From Streptococcaceae bacterium (GTDB lineage: Bacteria > Bacillota > Bacilli > Lactobacillales > Streptococcaceae): DNA of 64,000 bases. The stretch is taken from contig JAITVN010000013.1 of NCBI GenBank assembly GCA_031285775.1, positions 1-64,000 of the forward strand, in the 5' to 3' direction. The notes below the pieces were generated by a model. That model did not search any database. It saw nothing but the letters and a program-made list of their open reading frames with translations, and had not been told where the DNA came from. This document shows, one piece after another, positions 8,990-19,190 of this stretch (the first letter of the stretch is position 1; each line of letters opens with the position of its first letter). A program made the translations under genes and the position numbers.

Positions 8990-10248
8990 TTAAAAAGTAT
9001 TATGAGCACATCAAAGAAACGCTTTACACAGATAAATTAGACAACGGCTTAAGGGTTTATTATCTGCCGAAAGCTGGATGGAGCAAGACTTACGGGATTT
9101 TCACCACCAATTTCGGCTCGCTGGACACTTCTTTTGACGGAAAGACTTATCCTGCAGGAATTGCGCATTTTCTAGAGCATAAGCTTTTCGAAAAGCAAGA
9201 CGGCGATGTGATGCTGAAATTTGGTAAATTAGGGGCACAAACCAATGCCTTTACAAGTTTTAATCGAACAGCCTATCTCTTCATGGGTGCAGAGAATATT
9301 CCTGAAAACATTGAATTACTGCTGGATTTTGTGCAGCAGCCTTACTTCACAGAAGCATCTGTCTCAAAAGAACAGGGCATCATCACACAGGAAATTCAGA
9401 TGTATCAGGATGATCCGAATTGGAAACTATATGCAGGATTATTGGCGGCGCTTTATCCGAACTCTCCGCTGGCTGAGGACATTGCAGGGACGCCGGAGTC
9501 AATCAGCGACATCACACCTGAGATGCTTTATCAGAACTACAGAACTTTTTATCAGCCGTCAAATATGCTTTTGTTTTTGACGGGGCCATTTGATGTTAAT
9601 GAGATTTCAGAGCTGGTAAAAAATAATCAGGCAGAAAAAGATTTGCCGAGTGTGCCCTTGGATCGTCCAGCACATGTCTTTCAGCCTGCCATCCCATTTT
9701 CAGAAATTTCCATGGAAGTTTCCGAAACAAAGTTGGCTGTCGGTTTCCGTGGGAATAATGCTGTCAATCCTGATGAAGCACTGGAATACCGCTTATCCAT
9801 GCAAATTTTCTTTGCGATGATTTTCGGCAGAACCAGCAAGTTTTTTGAAAATGCATACAAGAGTGGGCTGATTGATGACAGCTTCAGCTTTGAGTTTGAG
9901 TGCAGCCCGCAATTTCAATGTCTGCTCATCAGCCTTGACACGAAAAGGCCTGAAGAGTTGTCGGAAGTCTTGCAAGAACAGCTGAAAAAGTATAAAATGA
10001 ATGATGACGCAAACTCGGTTCATTTTGAGCTGATTCGTCGTCAGATGCTCGGAAGCCATATTGCCTCGCTGAATTCATTAGAACATATTGCCAATGAGTT
10101 TGCAGCGATGCCGACAGACTCTAGCAAGAACTTGTTTGATCTTGCAGAGGTCTTGTCAAATCTGACTTTGGAGAGAGCTTTGGAATTTTCAGAAAATTTT
10201 CTGAAAGACTCAGAAATATCGACCTTTGTCATTCGGCCGAAAAGTTAA
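8986..10248 (+). CDS. yfmH: M16-family metallopeptidase YfmH-like
   Basis: HFLEH zinc motif in GIAHFLEHKLFE; ATGA overlap with yfmF. Confidence 0.88.
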   Translation: MIKKYYEHIKETLYTDKLDNGLRVYYLPKAGWSKTYGIFTTNFGSLDTSFDGKTYPAGIAHFLEHKLFEKQDGDVMLKFGKLGAQTNAFTSFNRTAYLFMGAENIPENIELLLDFVQQPYFTEASVSKEQGIITQEIQMYQDDPNWKLYAGLLAALYPNSPLAEDIAGTPESISDITPEMLYQNYRTFYQPSNMLLFLTGPFDVNEISELVKNNQAEKDLPSVPLDRPAHVFQPAIPFSEISMEVSETKLAVGFRGNNAVNPDEALEYRLSMQIFFAMIFGRTSKFFENAYKSGLIDDSFSFEFECSPQFQCLLISLDTKRPEELSEVLQEQLKKYKMNDDANSVHFELIRRQMLGSHIASLNSLEHIANEFAAMPTDSSKNLFDLAEVLSNLTLERALEFSENFLKDSEISTFVIRPKS

Positions 10249-10318
10249 AATAGTGCACTGGTTTTGACTGAACAAAATGACTTTTCTGACGATGATGCCT
10301 TTAGTGGTCACTTTCTTT

Positions 10319-10827
10319 GTGTGCTCGCTTCAAAGCGGGTGCGCTTCACATCTTGTCTAACTGAGTTCAGCGCACCTGAAGCTAGGAAATTAGATATTTT
10401 TAGAACCTGCCATTCGGCAGAACCAAAAAATCCTAAATTTCTACGCTTCAAAGCGGGTGCGCTTCACATCTTGTCTAACTGAGTTCAGGACGCCGAAAGC
10501 TAGAAGATTAGATAAATTGAGAACCTCCCCTATGGGGAGAACCTCAATTTCCTTAATCTTTACGCTTCCAAGCGGGCGTCCTTCACATCTTGTTAATTGA
10601 GTTCAGCGCACCTGAAGCTAGGAAATTAGATATTTTTAGAACCTGCCATTCGGCAGAACCAAAAAATTCTAAATTTCTACGCTTCAAAGCGGGTGCGCTT
10701 CACATCTTGTTAATTGAGTTCAGGACGCCTGAAGCTAGGAGATTAGATGAATCTAGAACCTGCCCTTTTGGCAGAACCTAGATTCCCTAAATCTCTACGC
10801 TTCAAAGCGGGCGTCCTTCACATCTTG
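10319..10827. repeat. Array of four ~114-bp imperfect palindromic units plus a truncated half unit
   Basis: Units at 10361-10474, 10479-10593, 10597-10710, 10714-10827; half unit ~10319-10354; shared ends (C/T)TGAGTTCAG...CTTCACATCTTG. Confidence 0.9.
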
Positions 10828-10842
10828 GCGAAAGGAGGGGAA

Positions 10843-11691
10843 ATGGTACAAAAAGCGATTGGCCCGCTGCTTAAAGAGCGGCGAACTAAGCTGGATTGGA
10901 GTTTAGACAAGGCCGAGAAGCAGACTTCCATCAAAAAAATTTACATTAGCGCGCTTGAGACTGGCAATATTGGGATTTTCCCTGGTCCTTTCTATGTGCG
11001 GGCTTACCTCAAGCAATATGCGCAAAGACTAGAACTTGACGTAGATGCGATTCTTGAAGCCTATGACAAGGGTGTACCTGTTGAGGTTGAAGGCCCTTTT
11101 GAGGATACAGGCAACTATCGATTTATTCGACCGGACGAGCGGGAAATCCTCCTCGGAGAAGAAGACACTGATGAAGAGCCGAAAAACTGGTTCCAGCGCT
11201 ATATGCCAGTTGTTTTATTATCATCATTCGCAATTATTATTTTAGCGGCGGTGGCTCTTATTGTTGTTCTTAATTATCCGAGAGAGTCAGCTGTTTCGCC
11301 CGACAATTACAGCACTTCTCAGAGCTCGGTCAGCTCCAGCCAGTCTTCATCAGATTCTTCTAGCTCTTCAAGTGCCGCAACAAGCTTGAGCCACTCGACG
11401 GATGGTGCCACGATTCTCGTAAAATCCGGCACAAAATCTGTTGTCCTGACCTTTACTTTAAAAACTGGGATCGCGACTGCAACTGCCAGCGTTTCAGGTA
11501 CTGTCAGTCAGACGGCAAATTTGACTGCAAGCCAAAACACTGCTGCAATCACTCTTGAAGAGAATGTGGCCAAGACTACTTTAACGTTGAGCGATTACAA
11601 GTCACTCAACATTCAGATTAATGGCCAGGCGCTTGATTTATCTGATGTTCCGAACCCGCCGAATACACTTACTTTGGAAATAACTTACTAA
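10843..11691 (+). CDS. rodZ: RodZ-like HTH/TM/DUF4115 protein
   Basis: MVQKAIGPLLKERRTKLDWSLDKAEKQTSI HTH, TM, Ser-rich linker; SD AAAGGAGGGG before ATG 10843. Track start 10747 lies inside the repeat array. Confidence 0.8.
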   Translation: MVQKAIGPLLKERRTKLDWSLDKAEKQTSIKKIYISALETGNIGIFPGPFYVRAYLKQYAQRLELDVDAILEAYDKGVPVEVEGPFEDTGNYRFIRPDEREILLGEEDTDEEPKNWFQRYMPVVLLSSFAIIILAAVALIVVLNYPRESAVSPDNYSTSQSSVSSSQSSSDSSSSSSAATSLSHSTDGATILVKSGTKSVVLTFTLKTGIATATASVSGTVSQTANLTASQNTAAITLEENVAKTTLTLSDYKSLNIQINGQALDLSDVPNPPNTLTLEITY

Positions 11692-12267
11692 ATGAAAAAA
11701 GAAAAACTCCCAAATCAGCTGACAATGATAAGAATCTTTATGATTCCGATTTTCGTCATTCTCTTCTACCTGCCGCAGGGCACCGTCATAAAAGGCGCCG
11801 TGTCAAACGGCCACAGCTCTGTCATGTGGATAATTGCGGCCGTCGTTTTTGCAGTGGCTTCATTTACGGACTGGCTTGACGGATATTTGGCCCGCAAGTG
11901 GCATGTCGTCAGCAATTTCGGAAAATTCGCCGATCCGCTAGCTGATAAGATGCTGAATATGGTCGCTTTCGTGGTGCTTGTTGCCATGAATATTGTGCCG
12001 ATTTGGGCGGTGGCGATTATTATCTGCCGAGAACTGGCAGTCACAGGACTGCGTCTGCTTTTAGTGGAGCAAGGCGGTGTCGTAATGGCGGCAGCCATGC
12101 CAGGGAAAATAAAAACTGCTACTCAGATGACCTCCGTGATTTTTCTCTTTCTGGGCGATCCGTTTTACATCGGCATGATTTTATTTTACATCTGTGTGTT
12201 CTTTACGATCTATTCAGGCTATGACTATTTTTCCAAGAACATGTCAGTTTTCAAGAATGCAGACTAA
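11692..12267 (+). CDS. pgsA: CDP-diacylglycerol--glycerol-3-phosphate 3-phosphatidyltransferase
   Basis: LPNQLTMIRIFMIP, DWLDGYLARKWHVVSNFGKFADPLADK. Confidence 0.93.
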   Translation: MKKEKLPNQLTMIRIFMIPIFVILFYLPQGTVIKGAVSNGHSSVMWIIAAVVFAVASFTDWLDGYLARKWHVVSNFGKFADPLADKMLNMVAFVVLVAMNIVPIWAVAIIICRELAVTGLRLLLVEQGGVVMAAAMPGKIKTATQMTSVIFLFLGDPFYIGMILFYICVFFTIYSGYDYFSKNMSVFKNAD

Positions 12268-12284
12268 AGTTTACAGTAATTAAC

Positions 12285-12306
12285 AAATCGCCTTTGGCGA
12301 TTTTAT
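12285..12306 (+). terminator. Short terminator-like hairpin between pgsA and hisS
   Basis: AAATCGCC TTT GGCGATTT. Confidence 0.5.
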
Positions 12307-12318
12307 AGTAAGGATGAT

Positions 12319-13614
12319 ATGAAATTACAAAAACCAAAAGGCACACAGGATATTTTCGGAAAAAATGCTGAAACGCTGGCACAAATCAATGCGCTGGCTG
12401 CAGCAACTTTCGAGAATTACAATTTCAAGCAGATTGAGACGCCGACTTTTGAGAATTACGAACTTTTCAGCCGTTCTGCTGGTGAAACGTCCGACATTGT
12501 TACCAAAGAAATGTATGATTTTAAAGACAAGGGCGGGCGCCATCTGGCTTTACGTCCTGAAGGCACCGCGCCCGTTGTACGTGCCTACCTGGAGAACAAA
12601 TTTTACGCGCCGGAAGTGCAAAAGCCGGTTAAGTTCTGGTATTCTGGTCCTATGTACCGCTACGAACGCCCACAGTCCGGCCGCCTACGCGAATTCCACC
12701 AGATTGGTGTCGAAGTCTTTGGCGCTGAAAATCCAGCTGTGGATGCGGAAACCATTATCATGGCAGCTGATCTTTTCAGTACTTTGGGTCTATCTACTTT
12801 GAAAATACACCTTAATTCTATTGGTGACAGCGCATCCCGCGCAGCTTATCGTAAAGCTCTGGTAGATTATTTGGCGCCTTTTGAGTCAGAGCTCTCAGAG
12901 GATTCGCAGCGTCGTTTGATTGAAAATCCGCTGCGAATTTTGGACAGCAAAGAAAAACAGGATAAAATTATTCTGGAAAATGCGCCGTCTGTTCTGGATT
13001 ATTTGAACGAAAGGTCAAAAGCACATTTTGACTCTGTTTGTGAAATATTAGATGCGGCTGAAATAGATTATGTGATCGACAGCAGTATGGTGCGCGGCTT
13101 GGATTATTATACCAATACCGTCTTTGAGATTATGTCAGTCATAAAGGGTCAAGAGCTGACTGTCTGCGGCGGCGGTCGTTACGACAAACTGGTAGAGTAT
13201 TTTGACGGACCTGCCACGCCGGCTTTCGGCTTTGGAATGGGACTTGAGCGTCTGTTAATGGTGCTTGAGATGCAGGACATTGACCTGACCGACGAGATTG
13301 GGCTTCATGCCTATGTTGCCGTTCTTGGCGATAAAGCAAATCTGGAAGCGAGTAAGCTGGTCTCGGCACTGCGTGTTCAGGGTTACAGCGTCGATCGTGA
13401 TTATTTGGGCAGGAAGCTGGCGGCACAATATAAGTCGGCTGATGCCTATCATGCTGATTTGATAATTACCCTAGGCGATGATGAGGTGGGAAATCAATGC
13501 GCGAAAGTCAAAAATTCTGCCAGCCGTGAAGAACGCGAGTATTCATTTGACGCACTTTATGCAGATTTTGCTACAATTTATGAAGATTTAGTCATGAATC
13601 ATGAGGACGACTAA
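12319..13614 (+). CDS. hisS: Histidyl-tRNA synthetase
   Basis: KPKGTQDI, GLDYYTNTVFE, GGGRYDKLVEYFDG. Confidence 0.97.
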   Translation: MKLQKPKGTQDIFGKNAETLAQINALAAATFENYNFKQIETPTFENYELFSRSAGETSDIVTKEMYDFKDKGGRHLALRPEGTAPVVRAYLENKFYAPEVQKPVKFWYSGPMYRYERPQSGRLREFHQIGVEVFGAENPAVDAETIIMAADLFSTLGLSTLKIHLNSIGDSASRAAYRKALVDYLAPFESELSEDSQRRLIENPLRILDSKEKQDKIILENAPSVLDYLNERSKAHFDSVCEILDAAEIDYVIDSSMVRGLDYYTNTVFEIMSVIKGQELTVCGGGRYDKLVEYFDGPATPAFGFGMGLERLLMVLEMQDIDLTDEIGLHAYVAVLGDKANLEASKLVSALRVQGYSVDRDYLGRKLAAQYKSADAYHADLIITLGDDEVGNQCAKVKNSASREEREYSFDALYADFATIYEDLVMNHEDD

Positions 13615-13635
13615 AAATATCGGAGAGATGAAGAT

Positions 13636-15396
13636 ATGAAGAGAACATGCTATGCAGGCCAAGTCACGGCCGAACAAATTGGACAAGAGATAACTTTAAA
13701 AGGCTGGGTGGATCGCAGGCGTGATTTAGGCGGCCTGATTTTCGTTGATTTACGCGACCGTGAGGGTATCATGCAGATTGTCTTCAATCCGCAGCAGGTG
13801 ACAGGAGATTTGATGGCACAGACTGAAAAATTGAGGGCAGAGTTTGTCATTGAGGTGACGGGAATGGTCTTAAAACGCGACCATGTCAATGAAAAGCTGG
13901 CGACTGGCGAGGTTGAGCTGCATGTCTCAAAATTGACAGTCCTTGCGGTTTCACAGACACCGCCATTTGAAATAAAAGACGGTAACAATGAGGTGACCGA
14001 TGAACTGCGTTTGCGCTATCGTTATCTTGACTTGCGTCGTCCAGCCATGCAGGCAAATCTTCGTCTGCGAAACCAGGTAACGCACGAAATCCGCAATTAT
14101 ATGGATGCGTCAGGATTCATTGACATTGAAACACCGATGCTGGCTAAATCTACACCGGAAGGGGCACGTGATTACTTAGTGCCGTCTCGCGTCAATGCAG
14201 GCCATTTTTACGCGCTGCCGCAGAGTCCACAAATCACCAAGCAGCTTCTGATGGGCGCAGGTTTCGACCGCTATTATCAGATTGTCAAATGTTTCCGTGA
14301 TGAGGATTTGCGCGGTGACCGTCAGCCAGAGTTTACTCAGGTCGATCTTGAGACAAGTTTCCTAGACGAGGATGAGATTCAGGAGATTACCGAAGGTCTG
14401 CTTGCAAGCGTTATGAAAGCGACCAAAGGGATTGAGCTGCCCTTGCCGCTGCCGCGGATGACTTGGACGGATGCGATGAATAATTACGGCTCAGACAAGC
14501 CTGACACGCGTTTTGAGCTGCTTTTGACGGATCTGACAGAGGACATGCATCAGCTGGATTTCAAGGTTTTCAGTGAAGCACCTGTTGTAAAGGCGATTGT
14601 GGCCAAGAACTTGGCGGATAAGTATTCTCGAAAAGAGATTGACAAGCTGACAGAGCTGGTCAAACAGAACGGGGCACACGGGCTGGCTTGGCTTAAGCTG
14701 GAAAATGGTCAGTTGTCAGGATCTGTCGCAAAATTTGTGACATTGTCCGATCTAACCAAGCTGAAGCTGGAAGACAACGACTTGGTATTCTTCGTGGCGG
14801 ATAAGCTTGGTGTTGCCAATAATGCGTTGGGCGCACTGCGTCTGCACATCGGGCGCACACAGGGCTTGATTGACCAGAACAAATTTAACTTTCTCTGGGT
14901 CGTTGACTGGCCTTTGTTCGAGTGGTCTGAGGAGGAGGGGCGTTATATGTCGGCTCACCATCCATTCACACTGCCGACCGCGGACACTGTTGAGTTTTTG
15001 ACGGCTGACGGAAGCTCTGAGGATTCGGACTTGCGCAAAGTGCACGCGCATGCTTATGATATTGTGCTGAACGGCTATGAGCTGGGGGGCGGATCGCTCC
15101 GAATTCATACGCGCGACTTGCAGGAGAAGATGTTCACTGCGCTTGGATTCAGTAAAGAAGCAGCTGAGGAGCAGTTTGGTTTCTTGATGGAAGCATTTGA
15201 TTATGGCTTTCCACCGCACGGCGGTTTGGCAATTGGTCTTGATCGATTTGTCATGCTGCTGGCTGGTAAGGACAACATTCGAGAAGTCATTGCCTTTCCT
15301 AAGAATAAACGTGCAATTGATCCGCTGACGCAGGCACCGAGCCCTGTAGCTGAAAAACAGCTGGATGAGCTTCATATTGAGGTAAAAATTGATTGA
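13636..15396 (+). CDS. aspS: Aspartyl-tRNA synthetase
   Basis: [41 protein letters not shown]. Confidence 0.97.
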   Translation: MKRTCYAGQVTAEQIGQEITLKGWVDRRRDLGGLIFVDLRDREGIMQIVFNPQQVTGDLMAQTEKLRAEFVIEVTGMVLKRDHVNEKLATGEVELHVSKLTVLAVSQTPPFEIKDGNNEVTDELRLRYRYLDLRRPAMQANLRLRNQVTHEIRNYMDASGFIDIETPMLAKSTPEGARDYLVPSRVNAGHFYALPQSPQITKQLLMGAGFDRYYQIVKCFRDEDLRGDRQPEFTQVDLETSFLDEDEIQEITEGLLASVMKATKGIELPLPLPRMTWTDAMNNYGSDKPDTRFELLLTDLTEDMHQLDFKVFSEAPVVKAIVAKNLADKYSRKEIDKLTELVKQNGAHGLAWLKLENGQLSGSVAKFVTLSDLTKLKLEDNDLVFFVADKLGVANNALGALRLHIGRTQGLIDQNKFNFLWVVDWPLFEWSEEEGRYMSAHHPFTLPTADTVEFLTADGSSEDSDLRKVHAHAYDIVLNGYELGGGSLRIHTRDLQEKMFTALGFSKEAAEEQFGFLMEAFDYGFPPHGGLAIGLDRFVMLLAGKDNIREVIAFPKNKRAIDPLTQAPSPVAEKQLDELHIEVKID

Positions 15397-15502
15397 TTTC
15401 TTGTCTGATTTGATGACCACAATACTTGGGTAGACTGTGAAACTTGTTTGAAATCCATCACTCAGTTTACAATTGGAATTAGGAAATACTTCTCTAATCA
15501 AC

Positions 15503-16411
15503 ATGAAAAAAGCCTTCTTAAAGAATAAACTTTTAAATTACTCTCATCTTGACCTTTCAGGATTCATTGACAGATTTTCAGCTGCAGTTGTTTACGCGAT
15601 CGTCTCTGCTATTGCGCTGAACTTTTTCCTGCAGCCGGGTGATGTCTATTCGAGCGGCGTTACGGGTGTTTCACAGATTCTTCACACACTTCTGATTCGC
15701 GGATTTGGCTCAGAGCCGATTCCTATCTCGTTGGTCATCTGGGTCTTGAATATGCCTCTTTTGATCTTAGCATGGTTTACGCTTGGAAAAAAATTCACAA
15801 TTTACACCTTTCTGGCAATCACTTTAAGTTCTATCTTTATCCAGGTTCTTCCGTCACAAACATTGACGAAGGATCCTACAATGAATGCTTTATTCGGCGG
15901 GGTCCTGATGGGATTTGGTGTCGGATTCGTCATGCGCAACGGCATTTCCAGCGGCGGTACGGATATCATTAGTCTGACCATCCGAAAAAAAACGGGCATG
16001 TCAGTCGGTTTCTTGAGTACAGCAGTAAATGGCGTGATTATCATTGTGGCTGGCGCACTTTTTGGCTGGCCGCACATGTTTTATTCCTTGATTTATATTT
16101 TTATTAATGGCCGTTTAGTCGATGCCGTTTTCAATCGTCAAAAGAAAATGCAGGTAACGATTGTTACAAAATATCCTGACGATGTGCGCGATGCCATATT
16201 TAGGCATTTAAGACGCGGTGTGACCTTCATTCGAGGTGCCGAGGGAGGATATACGCATCTGCGAGAAACGGTCATGCTGACAGTGGTGACCAATTCTGAA
16301 TACGGTGAGTTTAAGGAAGCCATGAAAGAATCAGATCCGCACGCTTTTGTCACACTTGCACAAAATGTCCGAGTTCTCGGAAATTTCAATGAAGAACAAA
16401 ATAGCAAATGA
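15503..16411 (+). CDS. YitT family (DUF161/DUF2179) membrane protein, copy 1
   Basis: GGVLMGFGVGFVMRNGISSGGTDIISL; ATG 15503 preferred over TTG 15473. Confidence 0.85.
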   Translation: MKKAFLKNKLLNYSHLDLSGFIDRFSAAVVYAIVSAIALNFFLQPGDVYSSGVTGVSQILHTLLIRGFGSEPIPISLVIWVLNMPLLILAWFTLGKKFTIYTFLAITLSSIFIQVLPSQTLTKDPTMNALFGGVLMGFGVGFVMRNGISSGGTDIISLTIRKKTGMSVGFLSTAVNGVIIIVAGALFGWPHMFYSLIYIFINGRLVDAVFNRQKKMQVTIVTKYPDDVRDAIFRHLRRGVTFIRGAEGGYTHLRETVMLTVVTNSEYGEFKEAMKESDPHAFVTLAQNVRVLGNFNEEQNSK

Positions 16412-17274
16412 AAAATTTTCTCTTTAAACATCTTACGAATTTATTTTGGATTACGATAGGGACTGGGATCTACTCTTTCGGTTTCGTCAAGCTGAACATG
16501 GCCAATCATCTGGCAGAGGGCGGTGTTTCGGGTATCAGCTTGATTGGCCACTTTCTACTGAACATTAATCCTTCAATAACGACACTGCTGCTGAATGTGC
16601 CGCTTTTAATTATCGGCTATCGTTTTTTAGGGCGCCGTTTATTCACTTTTACGGTTTATGGAATTGGAGTTCTGGCTTTTTGGATTTGGCTCTGGCAGCT
16701 GATTCCTTTAAGCATCAACATTGATGGTGATTTTTTAATTGCGGCTTTGCTGGCAGGTGTTTTTTCTGGAATCGGCCTTGGTCTTGTTTTCAGAAATGGC
16801 GGGACAACGGGCGGGACAGATATTATCGCTCGACTGATTCAGGATCGAAACGGTGTGCCTTTGGGACGTACAATGATGATTGCCGATTCCTTTGTATTAA
16901 TCGCGTCGTTGAGTTATGTTGACCTGAAGCATATGATGTACACCCTGATCTGCAGCTTCGTTGCGAGTCAGGTGTTAGAATTGGTGCAGTCTGGCGGATA
17001 TACGGTTCGTGGTATGTTGATTGTGACACGCTTTCCAGACGAACTGGCCAAAAAAATTCAGAAGGAAATGGGACGTGGCGTAACATTTCTCAACGGTGAA
17101 GGCGGATTTTCCCGCGAGTCAATGAAAATCATCTATGTGGTGTTGAATCCGCGCGAAATTCAAGAAACGAAACAAATGATTCAAAAAACTGACGACAAGG
17201 CCTTTACCACGATTATCAATGTGCATGAAGTAATGGGAGACTTTGTCCATTCAAAAAGCCGCTATCGAGGATAG
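16408..17274 (+). CDS. YitT family (DUF161/DUF2179) membrane protein, copy 2
   Basis: GVFSGIGLGLVFRNGGTTGGTDIIARL; overlaps copy 1 by 4 nt. Confidence 0.87.
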   Translation: MKNFLFKHLTNLFWITIGTGIYSFGFVKLNMANHLAEGGVSGISLIGHFLLNINPSITTLLLNVPLLIIGYRFLGRRLFTFTVYGIGVLAFWIWLWQLIPLSINIDGDFLIAALLAGVFSGIGLGLVFRNGGTTGGTDIIARLIQDRNGVPLGRTMMIADSFVLIASLSYVDLKHMMYTLICSFVASQVLELVQSGGYTVRGMLIVTRFPDELAKKIQKEMGRGVTFLNGEGGFSRESMKIIYVVLNPREIQETKQMIQKTDDKAFTTIINVHEVMGDFVHSKSRYRG

Positions 17275-17286
17275 ACGGCTTTTTAT
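17253..17286 (+). terminator. Rho-independent terminator
   Basis: AAAAAGCCG...CGGCTTTTT spanning the YitT stop. Confidence 0.65.
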
Positions 17287-17305
17287 TAGATGATAAAGCA
17301 CCAAC

Positions 17306-18310
17306 TCAGATCTGTTCTTTTAAAAAATGGTCGAAGATTTGATTGACTTCTTCTGGCGAATTGGCTTGATTGACAGCGACTTTGATTTTGGCAGCACCTT
17401 TGGCGCCTTTTAAGTAATAGCTGGCCTGGGAGCGGAACTCGAGGGTGGCAAGATGTTCGCCGTGAAGCTCGACCAGTCGTCGCAGGTGCAGCTTAGCCGT
17501 CTCTATTTTTTCAGAAATACTGGGCTCAGGAAGCAGCTCGCCAGTTTCAAGGTAATGAGCGGTCCGCTTGAGCATCCAGGGGTTACCCAGCGCTGCGCGG
17601 CCGATCATCACAGCGGTGACGCCAGTTTCATCAATCATGCGCTTCGCATCTTCCGGACTTTTCACATCGCCATTGCCGATAACAGGAATTTTCACCGCCT
17701 CTGTAAGCTTTGTCAGCCAGCCCCAGTTTTCTTGAGCACTGCCCTTGTATGCCTGAGCTTTGGTGCGTGTATGCATGGCAACAGCAGCTGCGCCGGCCGC
17801 TTCGATGGCTTTTGCATTTTCAACAGCAAGGAGGTGTTCAGAATCCCAGCCTAGACGGATTTTAACGCTCAATGGCATTGAAATGGCTTTGCTGACAGCA
17901 GATACAACATCGTAGACCTTATCCGGATCTAACAAGAGCCGGCTTCCGGCCTCATTTTTGGTGACTTTCGGGACGGGACAGCCCATGTTGATATCAATGA
18001 TATCTGCAGTGGTATTTGCTTCAACGAATTTGGCAGCTTCGACCAGTGTATCTGCTTCTCCGCCGAAAATCTGAATGCTCAGCGGATGCGGCACGCCTTC
18101 GAAATTAAGCATCTCGAGGGTTTTTTTGTTTCGAAACTCAATGCCTTTGTCGGAAATCATCTCAGACACGACCAGTCCAGCGCCGAATTCCTTGGCAGTG
18201 GTAAGAAAAGCTTTATTTGTGATCCCTGCCATGGGTGCGAGCACGATGCGATTGGCAATTTTTACATTGCCGATAGTATAGCTGCCTGTGTATTTTGTGT
18301 TGCGAGTCAT
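17306..18310 (-). CDS. dusB: tRNA-dihydrouridine synthase, DusB type
   Basis: IVLAPMAGITNKAF, DINMGCPVPKVTKNEAGSRLL, GNGDVKSPEDA. Confidence 0.94.
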   Translation of the reverse strand: MTRNTKYTGSYTIGNVKIANRIVLAPMAGITNKAFLTTAKEFGAGLVVSEMISDKGIEFRNKKTLEMLNFEGVPHPLSIQIFGGEADTLVEAAKFVEANTTADIIDINMGCPVPKVTKNEAGSRLLLDPDKVYDVVSAVSKAISMPLSVKIRLGWDSEHLLAVENAKAIEAAGAAAVAMHTRTKAQAYKGSAQENWGWLTKLTEAVKIPVIGNGDVKSPEDAKRMIDETGVTAVMIGRAALGNPWMLKRTAHYLETGELLPEPSISEKIETAKLHLRRLVELHGEHLATLEFRSQASYYLKGAKGAAKIKVAVNQANSPEEVNQIFDHFLKEQI

Positions 18311-18454
18311 GACAATTATTTTAGCATTTTTTTACAGAATTTTATACCCTGTCAGCTCAAAGTGTTACAGCACTGTCCTTCTGAAAGTCAATTAACGGAA
18401 ATGAATCGCAGTAACAGACATCAACCATTAATTGTCTAAAAATTATCAAAACAA

Positions 18455-18483
18455 TTGACAAATGGAATTGGATACATTATAAT
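18455..18483 (+). promoter_or_regulatory. Sigma-A promoter of the PTS/LicT operon
   Basis: TTGACA, 17-nt spacer, TATAAT. Confidence 0.85.
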
Positions 18484-18506
18484 GATATTATAAAAATTGA
18501 ATGAAC

Positions 18507-18548
18507 GGATTGTTATTCTAAGCTTAGATATTAATTAGAAGCAAGACC
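18507..18548 (+). promoter_or_regulatory. Ribonucleic antiterminator (RAT) of BglG/LicT type
   Basis: GGATTGTTATTCTA...TTAGAAGCAAGACC, overlapping the terminator's 5' arm. Confidence 0.85.
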
Positions 18549-18578
18549 TATCTATAAAAAGATAGGTCTCGTTTTTTA
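18544..18578 (+). terminator. Conditional terminator in the PTS operon leader
   Basis: AGACCTATC tataaaaa GATAGGTCT then GTTTTTTATTTTTT. Confidence 0.85.
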
Positions 18579-18663
18579 TTTTTTGGGAAAACTGTCATAA
18601 GTGATGGTGTTGTCAATTGATGAATTCATTTTAAATTGTGAAACAGAAAGGAGTGATTGTGCT

Positions 18664-19134
18664 ATGGAAACTAAAGCACAATTCAAGAAAGATATGAAAA
18701 TCTATGCAGTAGTTGATGGGAAGATTAAAAAAATTGAAAATGTGGCAGACATTGCATTTTCTAAGAAAATGCTGGGTGACGGGATGGCAATAGAGCCCAG
18801 CTCAAACTTGATTACTTCACCTTGTGAGGGAAAAGTGGCTGCGATTTACCCCACCAAGCATTTTATCGGAATAAAAATGGCGGACAATGAAGAGCTGCTG
18901 ATTCATATAGGCATTGATACGGCGGAGCTTAATGGCGATCCTTTTGAGACAAAAGTGAGTGTCGGAGATGACATAGAAGCTGGTACGGTACTGTGCCGGG
19001 CGGATTTTGATTTCATGGCTGAAAAGGGTTATATCACAGATGTGATTGTTATTTCAAGCACATCAAGAATTAAAATTGTTAAAACTGACGGCGCTGTCAA
19101 TCGAAATGATGTTATCTTTGAAACCTTAAAATAA
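18664..19134 (+). CDS. Stand-alone PTS EIIA, glucose family
   Basis: Glc-type IIA (ELLIHIGIDTAELNGDPFE); SD AAAGGAGTG before ATG 18664. Confidence 0.88.
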   Translation: METKAQFKKDMKIYAVVDGKIKKIENVADIAFSKKMLGDGMAIEPSSNLITSPCEGKVAAIYPTKHFIGIKMADNEELLIHIGIDTAELNGDPFETKVSVGDDIEAGTVLCRADFDFMAEKGYITDVIVISSTSRIKIVKTDGAVNRNDVIFETLK

Positions 19135-19190
19135 ATAACATGAATGCTGCCTTTCCTAATGATAAACTAAGCAGATAACGGAGAGAAACG

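Noticed and set aside
10264-10842. Track ORFs 10264-10482, 10590-10781 and the 5' extension of rodZ from 10747
   Set aside because: They read through the hairpin repeats; their shared peptide (FSAPEARKLDIFRTCHSAEPKN) is repeat DNA translated. rodZ starts at 10843 behind a good SD.
15503-17274. Tandem YitT pair as unusual
   Set aside because: Adjacent YitT paralogues are common in Firmicutes; overlap by 4 nt is ordinary coupling.
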